Assembly: GCA_004559845.1 (NCBI GenBank)
Contig: SFWW01000109.1
Span: 1-6,387 of the forward strand
Reading direction: 5' to 3'
Source of the DNA: a bacterium
GTDB taxonomy: Bacteria; Bacteroidota; Bacteroidia; Bacteroidales; Muribaculaceae
DNA: 6,387 bases
Position 1 is the first letter of the stretch. Each line of letters begins with the position of its first letter. Positions 1-6,195 of this stretch are shown here, piece after piece. The position numbers and the translations under genes are program-made. The notes beneath the pieces are model-generated. The model searched no databases. It was given only the letters and a program-made list of their open reading frames with translations, and was not told where the DNA came from.

Positions 1-813
1 GAGCAAGAGTTTGTTGTCGATTTCGTCTAAACCATATTTATCGATGTTGAGGGCTTGCAGGGCGTATTTGGCGATGGCGGTATCGATTTTGCCGGAGCCT
101 TTCACCTGGGCAAAATCGCGCACGCGGCGCAGCAGCGAGTTGGCGATACGCGGGGTGCCGCGGCTACGCAAGGCAATTTCGCGTGCGGCATCCTCTTCGA
201 TGGGCACGCCGAGCAGGTGCGCCGAACGCTCCACGATGTGTTGGAGCACCTCGTGGCTGTAGTATTCCAGGTGGCAATTGATGCCAAAGCGGGCACGCAA
301 CGGCGAGGTGAGCAGTCCGCTTCGTGTGGTGGCACCGATGAGGGTGAAGGGCGACAGATTAAGTTGCACGGAGCGTGCGCCGGGTCCTTTGTCAATCATA
401 ATATCGATGCGGTAGTCTTCCATCGCCGAATAGAGGTATTCCTCCACCACGGGGCTGAGGCGGTGAATTTCGTCGATAAACAGCACATCGTTTTCCTCGA
501 GCGAGGTGAGCAAACCCGCCAAATCGCCGGGTTTGTCGAGCACGGGACCCGAGGTAACCTTGAAGCCCACACCGAGCTCGTTGGCGATGATATTGCTCAA
601 GGTGGTTTTACCCAAGCCCGGAGGGCCGTGAAAAAGGATGTGGTCGAGTGCCTCGCCACGCATGCGCGCAGCAGCCACAAACACTTGCAAATTTTCCAAT
701 ATTTTGTCCTGACCGGCGAAGTCGCCGAAGCGCATGGGGCGTAGCGCTTTTTCCACGTCTTGGTCGCTGCGCAGGCGCTCTTGTCGGATATCAAATTCTT
801 CTGCTTCCATCAT
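1..813 (-). CDS. ruvB: Holliday junction branch-migration ATPase RuvB (3' end cut by window edge)
   Basis: RuvB is the hexameric AAA+ motor that, with RuvA, drives Holliday-junction branch migration before RuvC cleavage, in the cytoplasm. The frame is open from the ATG at 811-813 to base 1 and gives 271 residues; RuvB is usually about 340, so most of the C-terminal winged-helix DNA-binding domain lies outside. Visible motifs: Walker A GPPGLGKT (residues 63-70), Walker B LFIDEIH (111-117), the RuvB signature around SPVVEEYLYSAMEDY (120-134), sensor-1 GATTR (160-164), the arginine-finger segment PLRARFG (171-177) and sensor-2 region RGTPRIAN (218-225). The sequence closely resembles Bacteroidetes RuvB from memory. 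Two adjacent ATGs (811-813 and 808-810) could both start it; the following EAEEFDIR matches the usual N-terminus, so no long extension is missing. GC is visibly higher than in the genes to the right. The function call is very secure. Confidence 0.97.
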   Translation of the reverse strand, partial: MMEAEEFDIRQERLRSDQDVEKALRPMRFGDFAGQDKILENLQVFVAAARMRGEALDHILFHGPPGLGKTTLSNIIANELGVGFKVTSGPVLDKPGDLAGLLTSLEENDVLFIDEIHRLSPVVEEYLYSAMEDYRIDIMIDKGPGARSVQLNLSPFTLIGATTRSGLLTSPLRARFGINCHLEYYSHEVLQHIVERSAHLLGVPIEEDAAREIALRSRGTPRIANSLLRRVRDFAQVKGSGKIDTAIAKYALQALNIDKYGLDEIDNKLLL

Positions 814-817
814 AGTG

Positions 818-847
818 CAAAAGTACGAAAAAAATGCAGAAAACAAA
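818..847 (-). promoter_or_regulatory. Bacteroidetes-type promoter of ruvB
   Basis: On the minus strand TACTTTTG (818-825) fits the -7 consensus TAnnTTTG, and TTTG (844-847) fits the -33 element with an 18-bp T-rich spacer, slightly short of the usual 19-21. Only four bases separate the -7 box from the first ATG, so the transcript would start at or next to the start codon. Confidence 0.6.
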
Positions 848-932
848 AAAGAAAACTTTGCGGGTTGTGTGGGATGGTGGGTTTTGAGGCTCGGCTTCGC
901 GGGCTCCGATGGCGGGTTTGCGGTCGGTTGGC

Positions 933-965
933 AATTCGATAAATTCGATAAATTCGATAAATTCG
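933..965. repeat. 9-bp tandem repeat (AATTCGATA, about 3.7 copies)
   Basis: Three exact copies of AATTCGATA (933-941, 942-950, 951-959) are followed by a partial AATTCG (960-965). The array lies between ruvB and the terminator of the large secreted-protein gene. No gene or protein-binding function is evident; such arrays are prone to copy-number change. Confidence 0.85.
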
Positions 966-972
966 TGACTTT

Positions 973-1011
973 AAAAAAATTGCTTCCGGGCGGCGGGGCT
1001 CGGAAGCAATT
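973..1011 (-). terminator. Intrinsic terminator of the large secreted-protein gene
   Basis: Read on the minus strand, an 11-bp perfect stem (AATTGCTTCCG at 1011-1001 pairing with CGGAAGCAATT at 988-978) encloses a 12-nt GC-rich loop and runs into a T tract (979-973). It lies 30 bp after the TAA at 1042-1044, in the right place and orientation for a rho-independent terminator. Confidence 0.88.
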
Positions 1012-1041
1012 GGTTATTAGGGTTTTATGTGCTTAGCTTGC

Positions 1042-4000
1042 TTATTTGAGGATTTTTTGGGAATGGGTGGTGCCGTCGGTGTAGGTGGTGAGCACGATGT
1101 TCACACCTGCAGTCGGTTCTGCCAATTCCACACCCATAATATTGAAGTAGCGTACGCTCTTCACCGTCTTTGCGCCGGTGGTTTCGGTGATGCCGGTCAC
1201 GGTGTTGGCATCGAGGTTGAGCGGGTACACCACATAATCTTTGCTCAAATCTTGACTGCCGTCGTAAGCAACTTTGCGCTTAGTAGATTGCGCTGTGGCT
1301 TCCGGTTTCTTCACCACTGCGGCAAATTGATACGTAGTGCCGTCAGTCAAGTTGGTGATTTTACCGCCGGCGTTGTATGCCCAATTGATGGAGAATGCGC
1401 CCTTAAAGCCGTGGCTGTTGATGCTGCCCTGTGCTGCGGGGATGTAGAAGGCTTTGGCAGTGCTGTTGTAAACAGCCCATACCACTTGCACGCATTCATT
1501 AGGCTTCGGCGTCATGAAGAAGAAGTCGCCATGCTCTTGCGTCAGCGTTTCATCGTTGCACTTTTGCGAAGTGCCCATAAAGTTGGCAGGACACATAGCA
1601 TTGCGGGTGTAAGCACCGGTGGCACCACCTGCTGTGGGAGCTGCGGAGGCTTCAAGGCGCGGGTTTGTCGTATTTTTGTAGTAGCCCTTCACGCTCAAGC
1701 CGGTGATAATGCGATCCACATAGTCAGCGGCACTCACGCTGGAAGGAAGCACGATTTCCACCCAGTTACTTTGGTCGTAGTCTTCTTGTGCTTTAGCGTT
1801 TACGCTTTCTTCTGTAGCAGCATCGTCGAATTTAGATTTTGCAAGGATCACATTGCCGGGCAATGCACGCACACCGCGCAAATCGTTGAGGATGGTGTAT
1901 TCGGTAGTTTCCTTCGTGGAGTTGGCATTGCCCAATTCCACCAATTCTTTCAGTGTAACGGTTTGTGCGCTATATTCCACAAAGCGAATCGGCATAATTT
2001 CCCATTTAGTGCCGAACACTTGCAAGATACCATACACATTATATTCCACCGAGGCGCCATCAGTACGCATTTCCACCACTGCGGAGGTGCCGTCTTTCTT
2101 CTTTGCGCCTTCATCGCTATATTTGTTGTAGAACACCGAAGAGGTGGCGGTAGTGCCGTCTTGACTCACGGTGGATTGCTTTTCGCTTGGTAGCGAGAAA
2201 TTCACTCTTGGAATCATCACGTAGGTGTTATTCCATTCTGCCAAATCATCATCGGTAATGGTTAACCCTTTAAATTCGCTAAAGGTGATGGTGACAGGGT
2301 CAGCCAAACGCTTCAGTGTGGCATCTTGGAGCGTAGCTCTGTTGGTGGCATCCACGAATGCTTGGTAGAACTTGCCTACGTCATACAAATTTTTGGTCGC
2401 CTTAAATCCGGCAGGAATCACGTCACCGTTTTCGTAATGAGCCACGTGGTTGGTGCCATCAAAAGCTTCCGGCAAATAGAGGTTGGTTTGACCGGATTCA
2501 TCTTTCACCCAAATATATTCACAGTTGGTACCCGAATTTGATGGTTGTGAATAGTCGTAGAGCACCACTACAGGGTTGTCGAAGATGGCGGTTGTCTTAT
2601 CAGGAAGAGCCAAGAATTCGGCAATATTTTTCACGTGGGCTACCACATTGAAGGTGTAGGTGGCTGTGGCTTCGTTGCTTTCCACGCCTTCAGCGTCAAC
2701 CGACTTAGCGGTGATGGTGTAAGCAGTAGGCGAAACGGTCACCTCGGCAGTGTTGGAGGCGGAAGTTTGCTCTTCGCCGCTTCCCACAGTGTATTTCAAT
2801 GTGCATCCTTCCGGAGCAGTAATGGTAACGGTAGCAGTTTCGGTATCAAAAGCAGTGCCGCTTTCGGGGTTGAAAGTAGGAGCCGCAGGCTTCACCACAA
2901 CAGCGCCGGCTTTGTAGAGATACGGAGCCGAACCTGTGCCGGTGCCGTAATTGCGAAACATACTTGAATTGAATTTCCATTGGCGTGTTGGGTAGCTTTT
3001 TGCACTAATCTTCACGGTTCCGTCAGTGGATATGGAGATGGTATGCAAGGTGGCAGTTCCACTTGAAAGTTCATTTTGGTTGCTACTTGTATAAACAACA
3101 TTTTTTTTGTCGGTAATGGTCCATCCATTGGTGGCATCACCTGTGAAAGTAAACACATTCACCTCGTCGCTAAGAACGGTTACGATATTGTTGTTTGTAT
3201 CGAGATCGTAGTTACCGGAGCTTCCAACTGTAGTAATCTTGTCGGTGCTGAAAGCAGATGCTATCTTGTCGCCGGTTTTATTAACCAACACATATTTTGC
3301 GCCGCTTTCCAATTGGCTATCCGATGTTACCAAGAGATAGGTGTTGGTTGAGGTAGGGTCAACCTTGGTGTAGGTGGCGGTGGCAGCCATGCTTTCCACG
3401 CCGTCGGCGTCAACCGACCATGCTGTGATGGTGGTGGTTTTAGACAGCTTTACTATCACAGGGCTTTCGGTGGAAGTGATGGCTCCACCGTCATTAATTT
3501 GATATTTCACCGAGCAACCAGCAGCCGGGGTGATGGACACGTCGAGCGCATCTGTGAAGGTGGTACCGCTTGCAGGGTTGAAAGTAGGAGCAGCAGGCTT
3601 CACCACAACAGCGCCGGCTTTGTAAATCAACACAGCTTGCTGACCTGATTCATAGCATGAGAAGAGCTTATCCGAACTGTTATAACGCAATATGTTCCTT
3701 GTTTTATCGCCTTGGAAAGTAATCGTTGCTTGATTCGAAGAAATCGAAATCTTAGCGCTTGCGTTGTCATCCTTGGATGCTTTACTCTTCAAATGGTTGG
3801 AAGAGGAAGAAGCAGCATAAAGGTAACCTTCGTTCACTTTGAAAGCAAATGTCCCCTCTTTTGTACCTGCCTCAAGAGTTGCAATCGCCACATTATCATT
3901 GGAAATGGTTACGGATGAATAATCATCGTTCCATGTTATACCGGTTTCTACTTCGGTGTCTACTGTTCCACGATTATTTGTGTTTTGCTGACCCATCAAA

Positions 4001-4842
4001 TTAGTGTGAGCGGTATTGCTAAAAATCACTTGGTCACCCACTGAAAGTTGGTCTACTGAGGTAACGAGGGTGTAGGTGTTGGTGGAAGCTTCAGCAACTG
4101 TTACGTTGTAAGTTCCTTCGTTAGAATAAGTATCATTATACTTAGCTTTTACCGTTACCGTTTGTGCGCCAGCGGTTGTGAAAGTGGCAGGATCACATTC
4201 AAAAGTGGATTGAGAAGTAACATCTGCATTCGTTCCGTCAGTATAGTATGCAGTCGCAGTCAAGCCGGCGGTAGAAAATGCTTCGTTCGTGTAATACTCC
4301 GTCTTAGTCGGCTCGCCTGAGAGCGCTAAAGAAGAAACCGTTTTGCCTCCGGTAGTTTCTTCATAAGAGAATTTAACCGTAATGGATTTGAGGCGGATTT
4401 GCTTACCCGGTTTGGTGATTCGAATCATCAAGTCCGTGGTTAGGCTTGAAGCATTAGCTTGTGTAACAGTGTAGGTTACATTTGTGTAGTCGCTACTTGT
4501 TGGTAAAGTACCACCTTTCGTAGCAGTAACAGCAGTTGTTGCTTTATCATCAGCATACAAAGTAAATGTGGATGCAGATGGATTAGTACCGCCACCATAA
4601 GTGGCTACGTTTAAAGTAACTGTCACATTACCCTTGATGGTTTTATTTAGAAAAATGCCGCTAATAACCGCATCACTTGAAGTGCTGCCGGTTTTGGGGA
4701 CACGATAATAGTCCCCCCCGTCTGTATAGTCCGTAAGCGACCACCCCTCTAACCCATACGAGTAGGTCTGGGAGAAGTCCAGCGCCCAAGCTGATGTGAT
4801 TGCCAGTAGGGCAAAAAGAAATAAAGTAAAAAGTTTCTTCAT
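1042..4842 (-). CDS. Large secreted Ig-like modular protein with a T9SS-like C-terminal sorting domain
   Basis: A 1266-residue protein, probably exported and surface-attached or released; its ligand is unknown. Residues 1-20 form a clear Sec signal peptide (MKKLFTLFLF core, likely cleavage after AWA). Residues about 22-160 look like a beta-sandwich, and 166-250 resemble a bacterial Ig-like group 3 domain. A duplicated unit follows: an all-beta module (255-410 and 499-647) starting NTYTLVTS/NTYLLVTS, each followed by a linker AGAVVVKPAAPTFNP and a chitobiase-C-terminal-like Ig domain (about 416-492 and 652-731, ending W/KSVDAxGVESxxATATYT). Residues 735-957 resemble the OB-fold-like domains of Bacteroidetes surface proteins (ENGDVIPAGFKATK at 804-817); 961-1210 may hold another. 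The last 50 residues (YFNIMGVEL, GVNIVLTTYTDGT, final K) resemble a type A T9SS sorting domain. No catalytic motif is seen. The ATG at 4840-4842 directly precedes the signal peptide. The gene has its own promoter and terminator. Domain names are recognised by eye. Confidence 0.9.
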   Translation of the reverse strand: MKKLFTLFLFALLAITSAWALDFSQTYSYGLEGWSLTDYTDGGDYYRVPKTGSTSSDAVISGIFLNKTIKGNVTVTLNVATYGGGTNPSASTFTLYADDKATTAVTATKGGTLPTSSDYTNVTYTVTQANASSLTTDLMIRITKPGKQIRLKSITVKFSYEETTGGKTVSSLALSGEPTKTEYYTNEAFSTAGLTATAYYTDGTNADVTSQSTFECDPATFTTAGAQTVTVKAKYNDTYSNEGTYNVTVAEASTNTYTLVTSVDQLSVGDQVIFSNTAHTNLMGQQNTNNRGTVDTEVETGITWNDDYSSVTISNDNVAIATLEAGTKEGTFAFKVNEGYLYAASSSSNHLKSKASKDDNASAKISISSNQATITFQGDKTRNILRYNSSDKLFSCYESGQQAVLIYKAGAVVVKPAAPTFNPASGTTFTDALDVSITPAAGCSVKYQINDGGAITSTESPVIVKLSKTTTITAWSVDADGVESMAATATYTKVDPTSTNTYLLVTSDSQLESGAKYVLVNKTGDKIASAFSTDKITTVGSSGNYDLDTNNNIVTVLSDEVNVFTFTGDATNGWTITDKKNVVYTSSNQNELSSGTATLHTISISTDGTVKISAKSYPTRQWKFNSSMFRNYGTGTGSAPYLYKAGAVVVKPAAPTFNPESGTAFDTETATVTITAPEGCTLKYTVGSGEEQTSASNTAEVTVSPTAYTITAKSVDAEGVESNEATATYTFNVVAHVKNIAEFLALPDKTTAIFDNPVVVLYDYSQPSNSGTNCEYIWVKDESGQTNLYLPEAFDGTNHVAHYENGDVIPAGFKATKNLYDVGKFYQAFVDATNRATLQDATLKRLADPVTITFSEFKGLTITDDDLAEWNNTYVMIPRVNFSLPSEKQSTVSQDGTTATSSVFYNKYSDEGAKKKDGTSAVVEMRTDGASVEYNVYGILQVFGTKWEIMPIRFVEYSAQTVTLKELVELGNANSTKETTEYTILNDLRGVRALPGNVILAKSKFDDAATEESVNAKAQEDYDQSNWVEIVLPSSVSAADYVDRIITGLSVKGYYKNTTNPRLEASAAPTAGGATGAYTRNAMCPANFMGTSQKCNDETLTQEHGDFFFMTPKPNECVQVVWAVYNSTAKAFYIPAAQGSINSHGFKGAFSINWAYNAGGKITNLTDGTTYQFAAVVKKPEATAQSTKRKVAYDGSQDLSKDYVVYPLNLDANTVTGITETTGAKTVKSVRYFNIMGVELAEPTAGVNIVLTTYTDGTTHSQKILK
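2650..4080 (-). repeat. Internal tandem duplication in the secreted-protein gene
   Basis: Residues 255-492 (nt 3367-4080) and 499-731 (nt 2650-3348) share the order all-beta module, AGAVVVKPAAPTFNP linker, chitobiase-C-like Ig domain. At DNA level, 2867-2916 and 3575-3624 match at 49 of 50 bases, offset by 708 bp (236 codons). A second similar patch starts GCTTTCCACGCC at 2677 and 3391. The modules between these patches are much more diverged. Confidence 0.85.
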
Positions 4843-4926
4843 AATTAAAATATTTTAAAAGTAGAAACAAAAAAGTGAATTATCAATTGATGTGTAAAAA
4901 TATGTCGTACCCTGCTCTGTTAGACG

Positions 4927-4954
4927 CATTGACAATTTAGCTAAACCTCGTCAA
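4927..4954 (-). other. Inverted repeat in the leader of the secreted-protein gene
   Basis: Inside the predicted 5' leader (about 4843-4984) TTGAC and GTCAA (4950-4954 and 4929-4933) flank a perfect 10-bp palindrome TTTAGCTAAA (4936-4945). A second small hairpin lies just upstream, CAAT/ATTG with inner GGT/ACC. I do not recognise a riboswitch. It may be an operator, a leader hairpin or chance in AT-rich DNA. Confidence 0.3.
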
Positions 4955-4989
4955 ATCAATGGTCTTACCTCATTGGGCATTTTATGGGA

Positions 4990-5021
4990 CAAAAGTATAA
5001 ATAATTCAGTAAAAATGCAAA
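4990..5021 (-). promoter_or_regulatory. Bacteroidetes-type promoter of the secreted-protein gene
   Basis: On the minus strand TTTG (5018-5021) and TACTTTTG (4990-4997) are separated by exactly 20 bp, matching the -33/-7 consensus in sequence and spacing. Transcription would start near 4984, leaving a leader of about 140 nt before the ATG at 4842. The last 30 nt of the leader are almost pure A/T, as is usual for Bacteroidetes translation starts. Confidence 0.7.
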
Positions 5022-5121
5022 CGAACGGGGTAACAAATGTGTAAAAAAAAGGGGAGAAAATTCGTTGGCTTTGACCCCATTTCACGAATTCATTTTGGTT
5101 TATTGTGGTGTGGTGGGATTG

Positions 5122-5204
5122 GGTGGATGGGGCTTTGGTGGGATGGGGCTTTGGTGGGATGGGGCTTTGGTGGGATGGTGGGCTTTGGTGGGATGGTGGG
5201 CTTT
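5122..5204 (+). repeat. G-rich tandem repeat with G-quadruplex potential
   Basis: Five units in a row: GGTGGATGGGGCTTT (5122-5136), GGTGGGATGGGGCTTT twice (5137-5152, 5153-5168) and GGTGGGATGGTGGGCTTT twice (5169-5186, 5187-5204). The 15-, 16- and 18-bp units suggest expansion by slippage plus a small unit change. The plus strand has repeated G3-G4 runs separated by loops of 2 to 7 nt, satisfying the usual G-quadruplex pattern. It lies upstream of the secreted-protein promoter and beside the left composite repeat. It is not a CRISPR array: there are no unique spacers. Confidence 0.9.
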
Positions 5205-5218
5205 TGATGGATGGAAGA

Positions 5219-5420
5219 GAACAAAAAGTCGGGAGGCGGGGATGTGAGGGCTAAAGCCCTATCGTGAGCAGGCGAATGGGTATAAAGCCGAAAACGAGTT
5301 TTCGTCGTTGTATCCCCACTCGCTGCCCACGGTGGGTTGCTGCGCACCCCACTCACATCCCTCGCCGCCCGAAGAAAAAGCCGCTTCGCGGAGAAAAAGT
5401 CGGCTACGCCGAAAAAAAAA
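5219..5420 (+). repeat. Composite structured repeat, left copy
   Basis: This copy matches 6041-6243 in inverted orientation. In order it shows an A-rich edge, a head arm (TCGGG 5229-5233, GGCG 5235-5238, GGGATGTGAG 5239-5248), a small hairpin AGGGCTAAAGCCCT (5247-5260), a 65-nt variable core containing CGAAAACGAGTTTTCG (5289-5304), then CCCACGG (5326-5332), and a closing arm (CTCACATCCC 5352-5361, CGCC 5363-5366, CCCGA 5368-5372). The two arms pair over 19 bp with one A-G mismatch and one bulged T (5362). The tail carries two tiny GC hairpins between A tracts. It could be a REPIN/MITE-like element or a structured RNA; I do not recognise a named family. Confidence 0.8.
5375..5420 (-). terminator. 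Hairpin/T-tract tail, possible terminator of the GxxExxY gene
   Basis: Read on the minus strand, TCGGC-GTA-GCCGA (5412-5400) is followed by C and TTTTT, and CCGC-GAA-GCGG (5391-5381) by C and TTTTT. These small GC stems followed by T tracts lie about 65-105 bp after the stop codon of the GxxExxY gene. The stems are short (5 and 4 bp), so termination is plausible but unproven; the same sequence is the tail of the composite repeat. Confidence 0.4.
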
Positions 5421-5481
5421 TCGCCTGTGGGGGTTGAGGAGGGTGGTTGCGTGGGGGCGGTGGAGATATGGGGGGATGGCT

Positions 5482-5928
5482 TTAGAAAGGGCTGATGGTA
5501 TTGTCGGATTTGTCGTAATAAAATTTTTGAATATCGACTTGCGGATAACTATGGAAATTCACAAGTATGCCTATAGGAAACTTTGTGCCAAATAAATAAG
5601 AGAAAATTTGTTGATACTCTTTTGCAGTAAATTCCTCAATAGCTTTACATTCAATGATTACATTCCCTCGCGCGCCGGGTATCATTAAATCCATTTTAAG
5701 AAAGGAAGATAGTTTGGTTCCACGAAAAACCGGATGATGACGATACTCTTTTTCTACCGGTATTTCAGCCTGCTGAAAGGCTAATTCAAGAGCCTCTTGA
5801 TAAATGTATTCGGGCATACCATTGGGCAATTCTTTATACACCTGATGAATAATGCCCACAAAGGGGTGAACATAGTCCTTGAGCTGTTGTTTTAAAACGG
5901 GATTTATTTGTTTTGAATTGATAATCAT
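5482..5928 (-). CDS. GxxExxY-family protein (PD-(D/E)XK nuclease superfamily)
   Basis: A 148-residue soluble protein of the GxxExxY family, placed in the PD-(D/E)XK nuclease superfamily; its biological role and substrate are not established. The name motif is present as GMPEYIY (37-43), supplying the first acidic residue E40. The fold's core follows as MDLMI (D80) and IIECKA (E93, K95), matching the D...ExK metal-binding signature. YQQIFSYL (105-112) corresponds to the conserved Gln-containing helix, and GILVNF (120-125) to the usual GLLINF strand. Length is slightly above the usual 120-140 because of about 25 extra N-terminal residues. All expected catalytic positions are present, so it looks intact. 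The ATG at 5926-5928 follows an AT-rich leader. It is the only confident gene between the two inverted composite repeats. Its base composition is much more AT-rich than ruvB or the repeats, which would fit transfer but does not prove it. Confidence 0.9.
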   Translation of the reverse strand: MIINSKQINPVLKQQLKDYVHPFVGIIHQVYKELPNGMPEYIYQEALELAFQQAEIPVEKEYRHHPVFRGTKLSSFLKMDLMIPGARGNVIIECKAIEEFTAKEYQQIFSYLFGTKFPIGILVNFHSYPQVDIQKFYYDKSDNTISPF

Positions 5929-5940
5929 CTTCTATTTGCA

Positions 5941-5952
5941 ATATCCGGATAT
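5941..5952. promoter_or_regulatory. 12-bp perfect palindrome, possible operator
   Basis: ATATCCGGATAT reads identically on both strands and begins 12 bp before the start codon of the GxxExxY gene, inside its predicted 5' leader. Position and symmetry would suit a dimeric repressor site. No second copy is seen in the window. Confidence 0.35.
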
Positions 5953-5955
5953 GAA

Positions 5956-6195
5956 TTAAATAAAAGTCTGCCATACGGTTTCTATCACAAAAGTAGTAAT
6001 AATTATCACCATACCCAATAGAATGTAAGCGGTAGGCGTGTTTTTTTTCGGCGGAGCCGACTTTTTTTTCGCGAAGCGACTTTTTTTCCGATACGGTGAG
6101 GGATGTGAGGGGCGAGCATGGCGAGCCTCCGTGGGCGTGATGGCAAAAGATAACGGTGGAGCTTGCTTCCCGTTAGATTTTGGCATCATGCACAC
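5956..6195 (-). CDS. Doubtful 79-residue basic protein with a C-terminal membrane segment
   Basis: The frame runs from an ATG at 6193-6195 (others at 6187 and 6184) to TAA at 5956-5958, 27 bp before the GxxExxY start. Residues 1-50 are low-complexity and come almost wholly from the right composite repeat; the basic part (RKKSRFAKKKSAPPKK, 36-51) is simply the A-tract/hairpin tail translated. Residues 55-74 (AYILLGMVIIITTFV core), from unique DNA, form a convincing transmembrane helix. It could be a real tail-anchored small protein upstream of the nuclease-like gene, a membrane-protein remnant fused to repeat DNA, or a chance frame. No promoter is visible upstream, and the candidate promoter of the next gene lies inside its 3' end. 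I recognise no family. Confidence 0.3.
   Translation of the reverse strand: MCMMPKSNGKQAPPLSFAITPTEARHARPSHPSPYRKKSRFAKKKSAPPKKNTPTAYILLGMVIIITTFVIETVWQTFI
5988..6019 (-). promoter_or_regulatory. Possible promoter of the GxxExxY gene
   Basis: On the minus strand TACTTTTG (5988-5995) is identical to the -7 boxes of ruvB and the secreted-protein gene. The -33 position, 20 bp upstream (6016-6019), reads ATTG, one base from TTTG. Transcription would start near 5982, giving a leader of about 50 nt that includes the 12-bp palindrome. Confidence 0.5.

Larger units (their letters stand above)
4843..5481. other. Gene-free stretch: promoter, leader, repeats
   Basis: I see no convincing coding region. 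The open frames across 5065-5595 are low-complexity by-products of the G-rich repeat and the composite repeat. The stretch holds the leader and promoter of the secreted-protein gene (4843-5021), an AATTCGT/ACGAATT inverted repeat with an 18-nt spacer (5059-5065 and 5084-5090), the G-rich tandem array (5122-5204), the left composite repeat (5219-5420), and a G-rich tail (5421-5481) with no recognisable signal. Confidence 0.75.

Noticed and set aside
55..744. 229-codon plus-strand open frame
   Set aside because: It lies opposite ruvB, whose reading frame is unmistakable; GC-rich codon bias explains the long antisense frame.
102..794. Minus-strand open frames at 102-395 and 597-794
   Set aside because: They overlap ruvB in another frame of the same strand and show no protein family features.
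1027..2193. 388-codon plus-strand open frame
   Set aside because: It is antisense to the well-supported secreted-protein gene, has no domain logic, is rich in His/Cys/Phe as expected from reverse reading, and overlaps that gene's terminator side without a promoter.
4673..4870. 65-codon minus-strand frame over the start of the secreted-protein gene
   Set aside because: It is an out-of-frame overlap with the signal-peptide region and lacks family or start-site support.
5059..5090. AATTCGT/ACGAATT inverted repeat as a terminator
   Set aside because: The 18-nt spacer and weak 7-bp AT-rich stem make a terminator unlikely, and no gene ends nearby.
5122..5204. Possible CRISPR array
   Set aside because: Units are directly adjacent with no unique spacers and only 15-18 bp long; it is a simple tandem repeat.
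5065..5595. Several open frames over the G-rich array and left composite repeat, both strands
   Set aside because: They translate low-complexity repeats (Gly/Trp or Pro/Lys/Arg rich) and one runs into the antisense of the GxxExxY gene; no signs of real coding.
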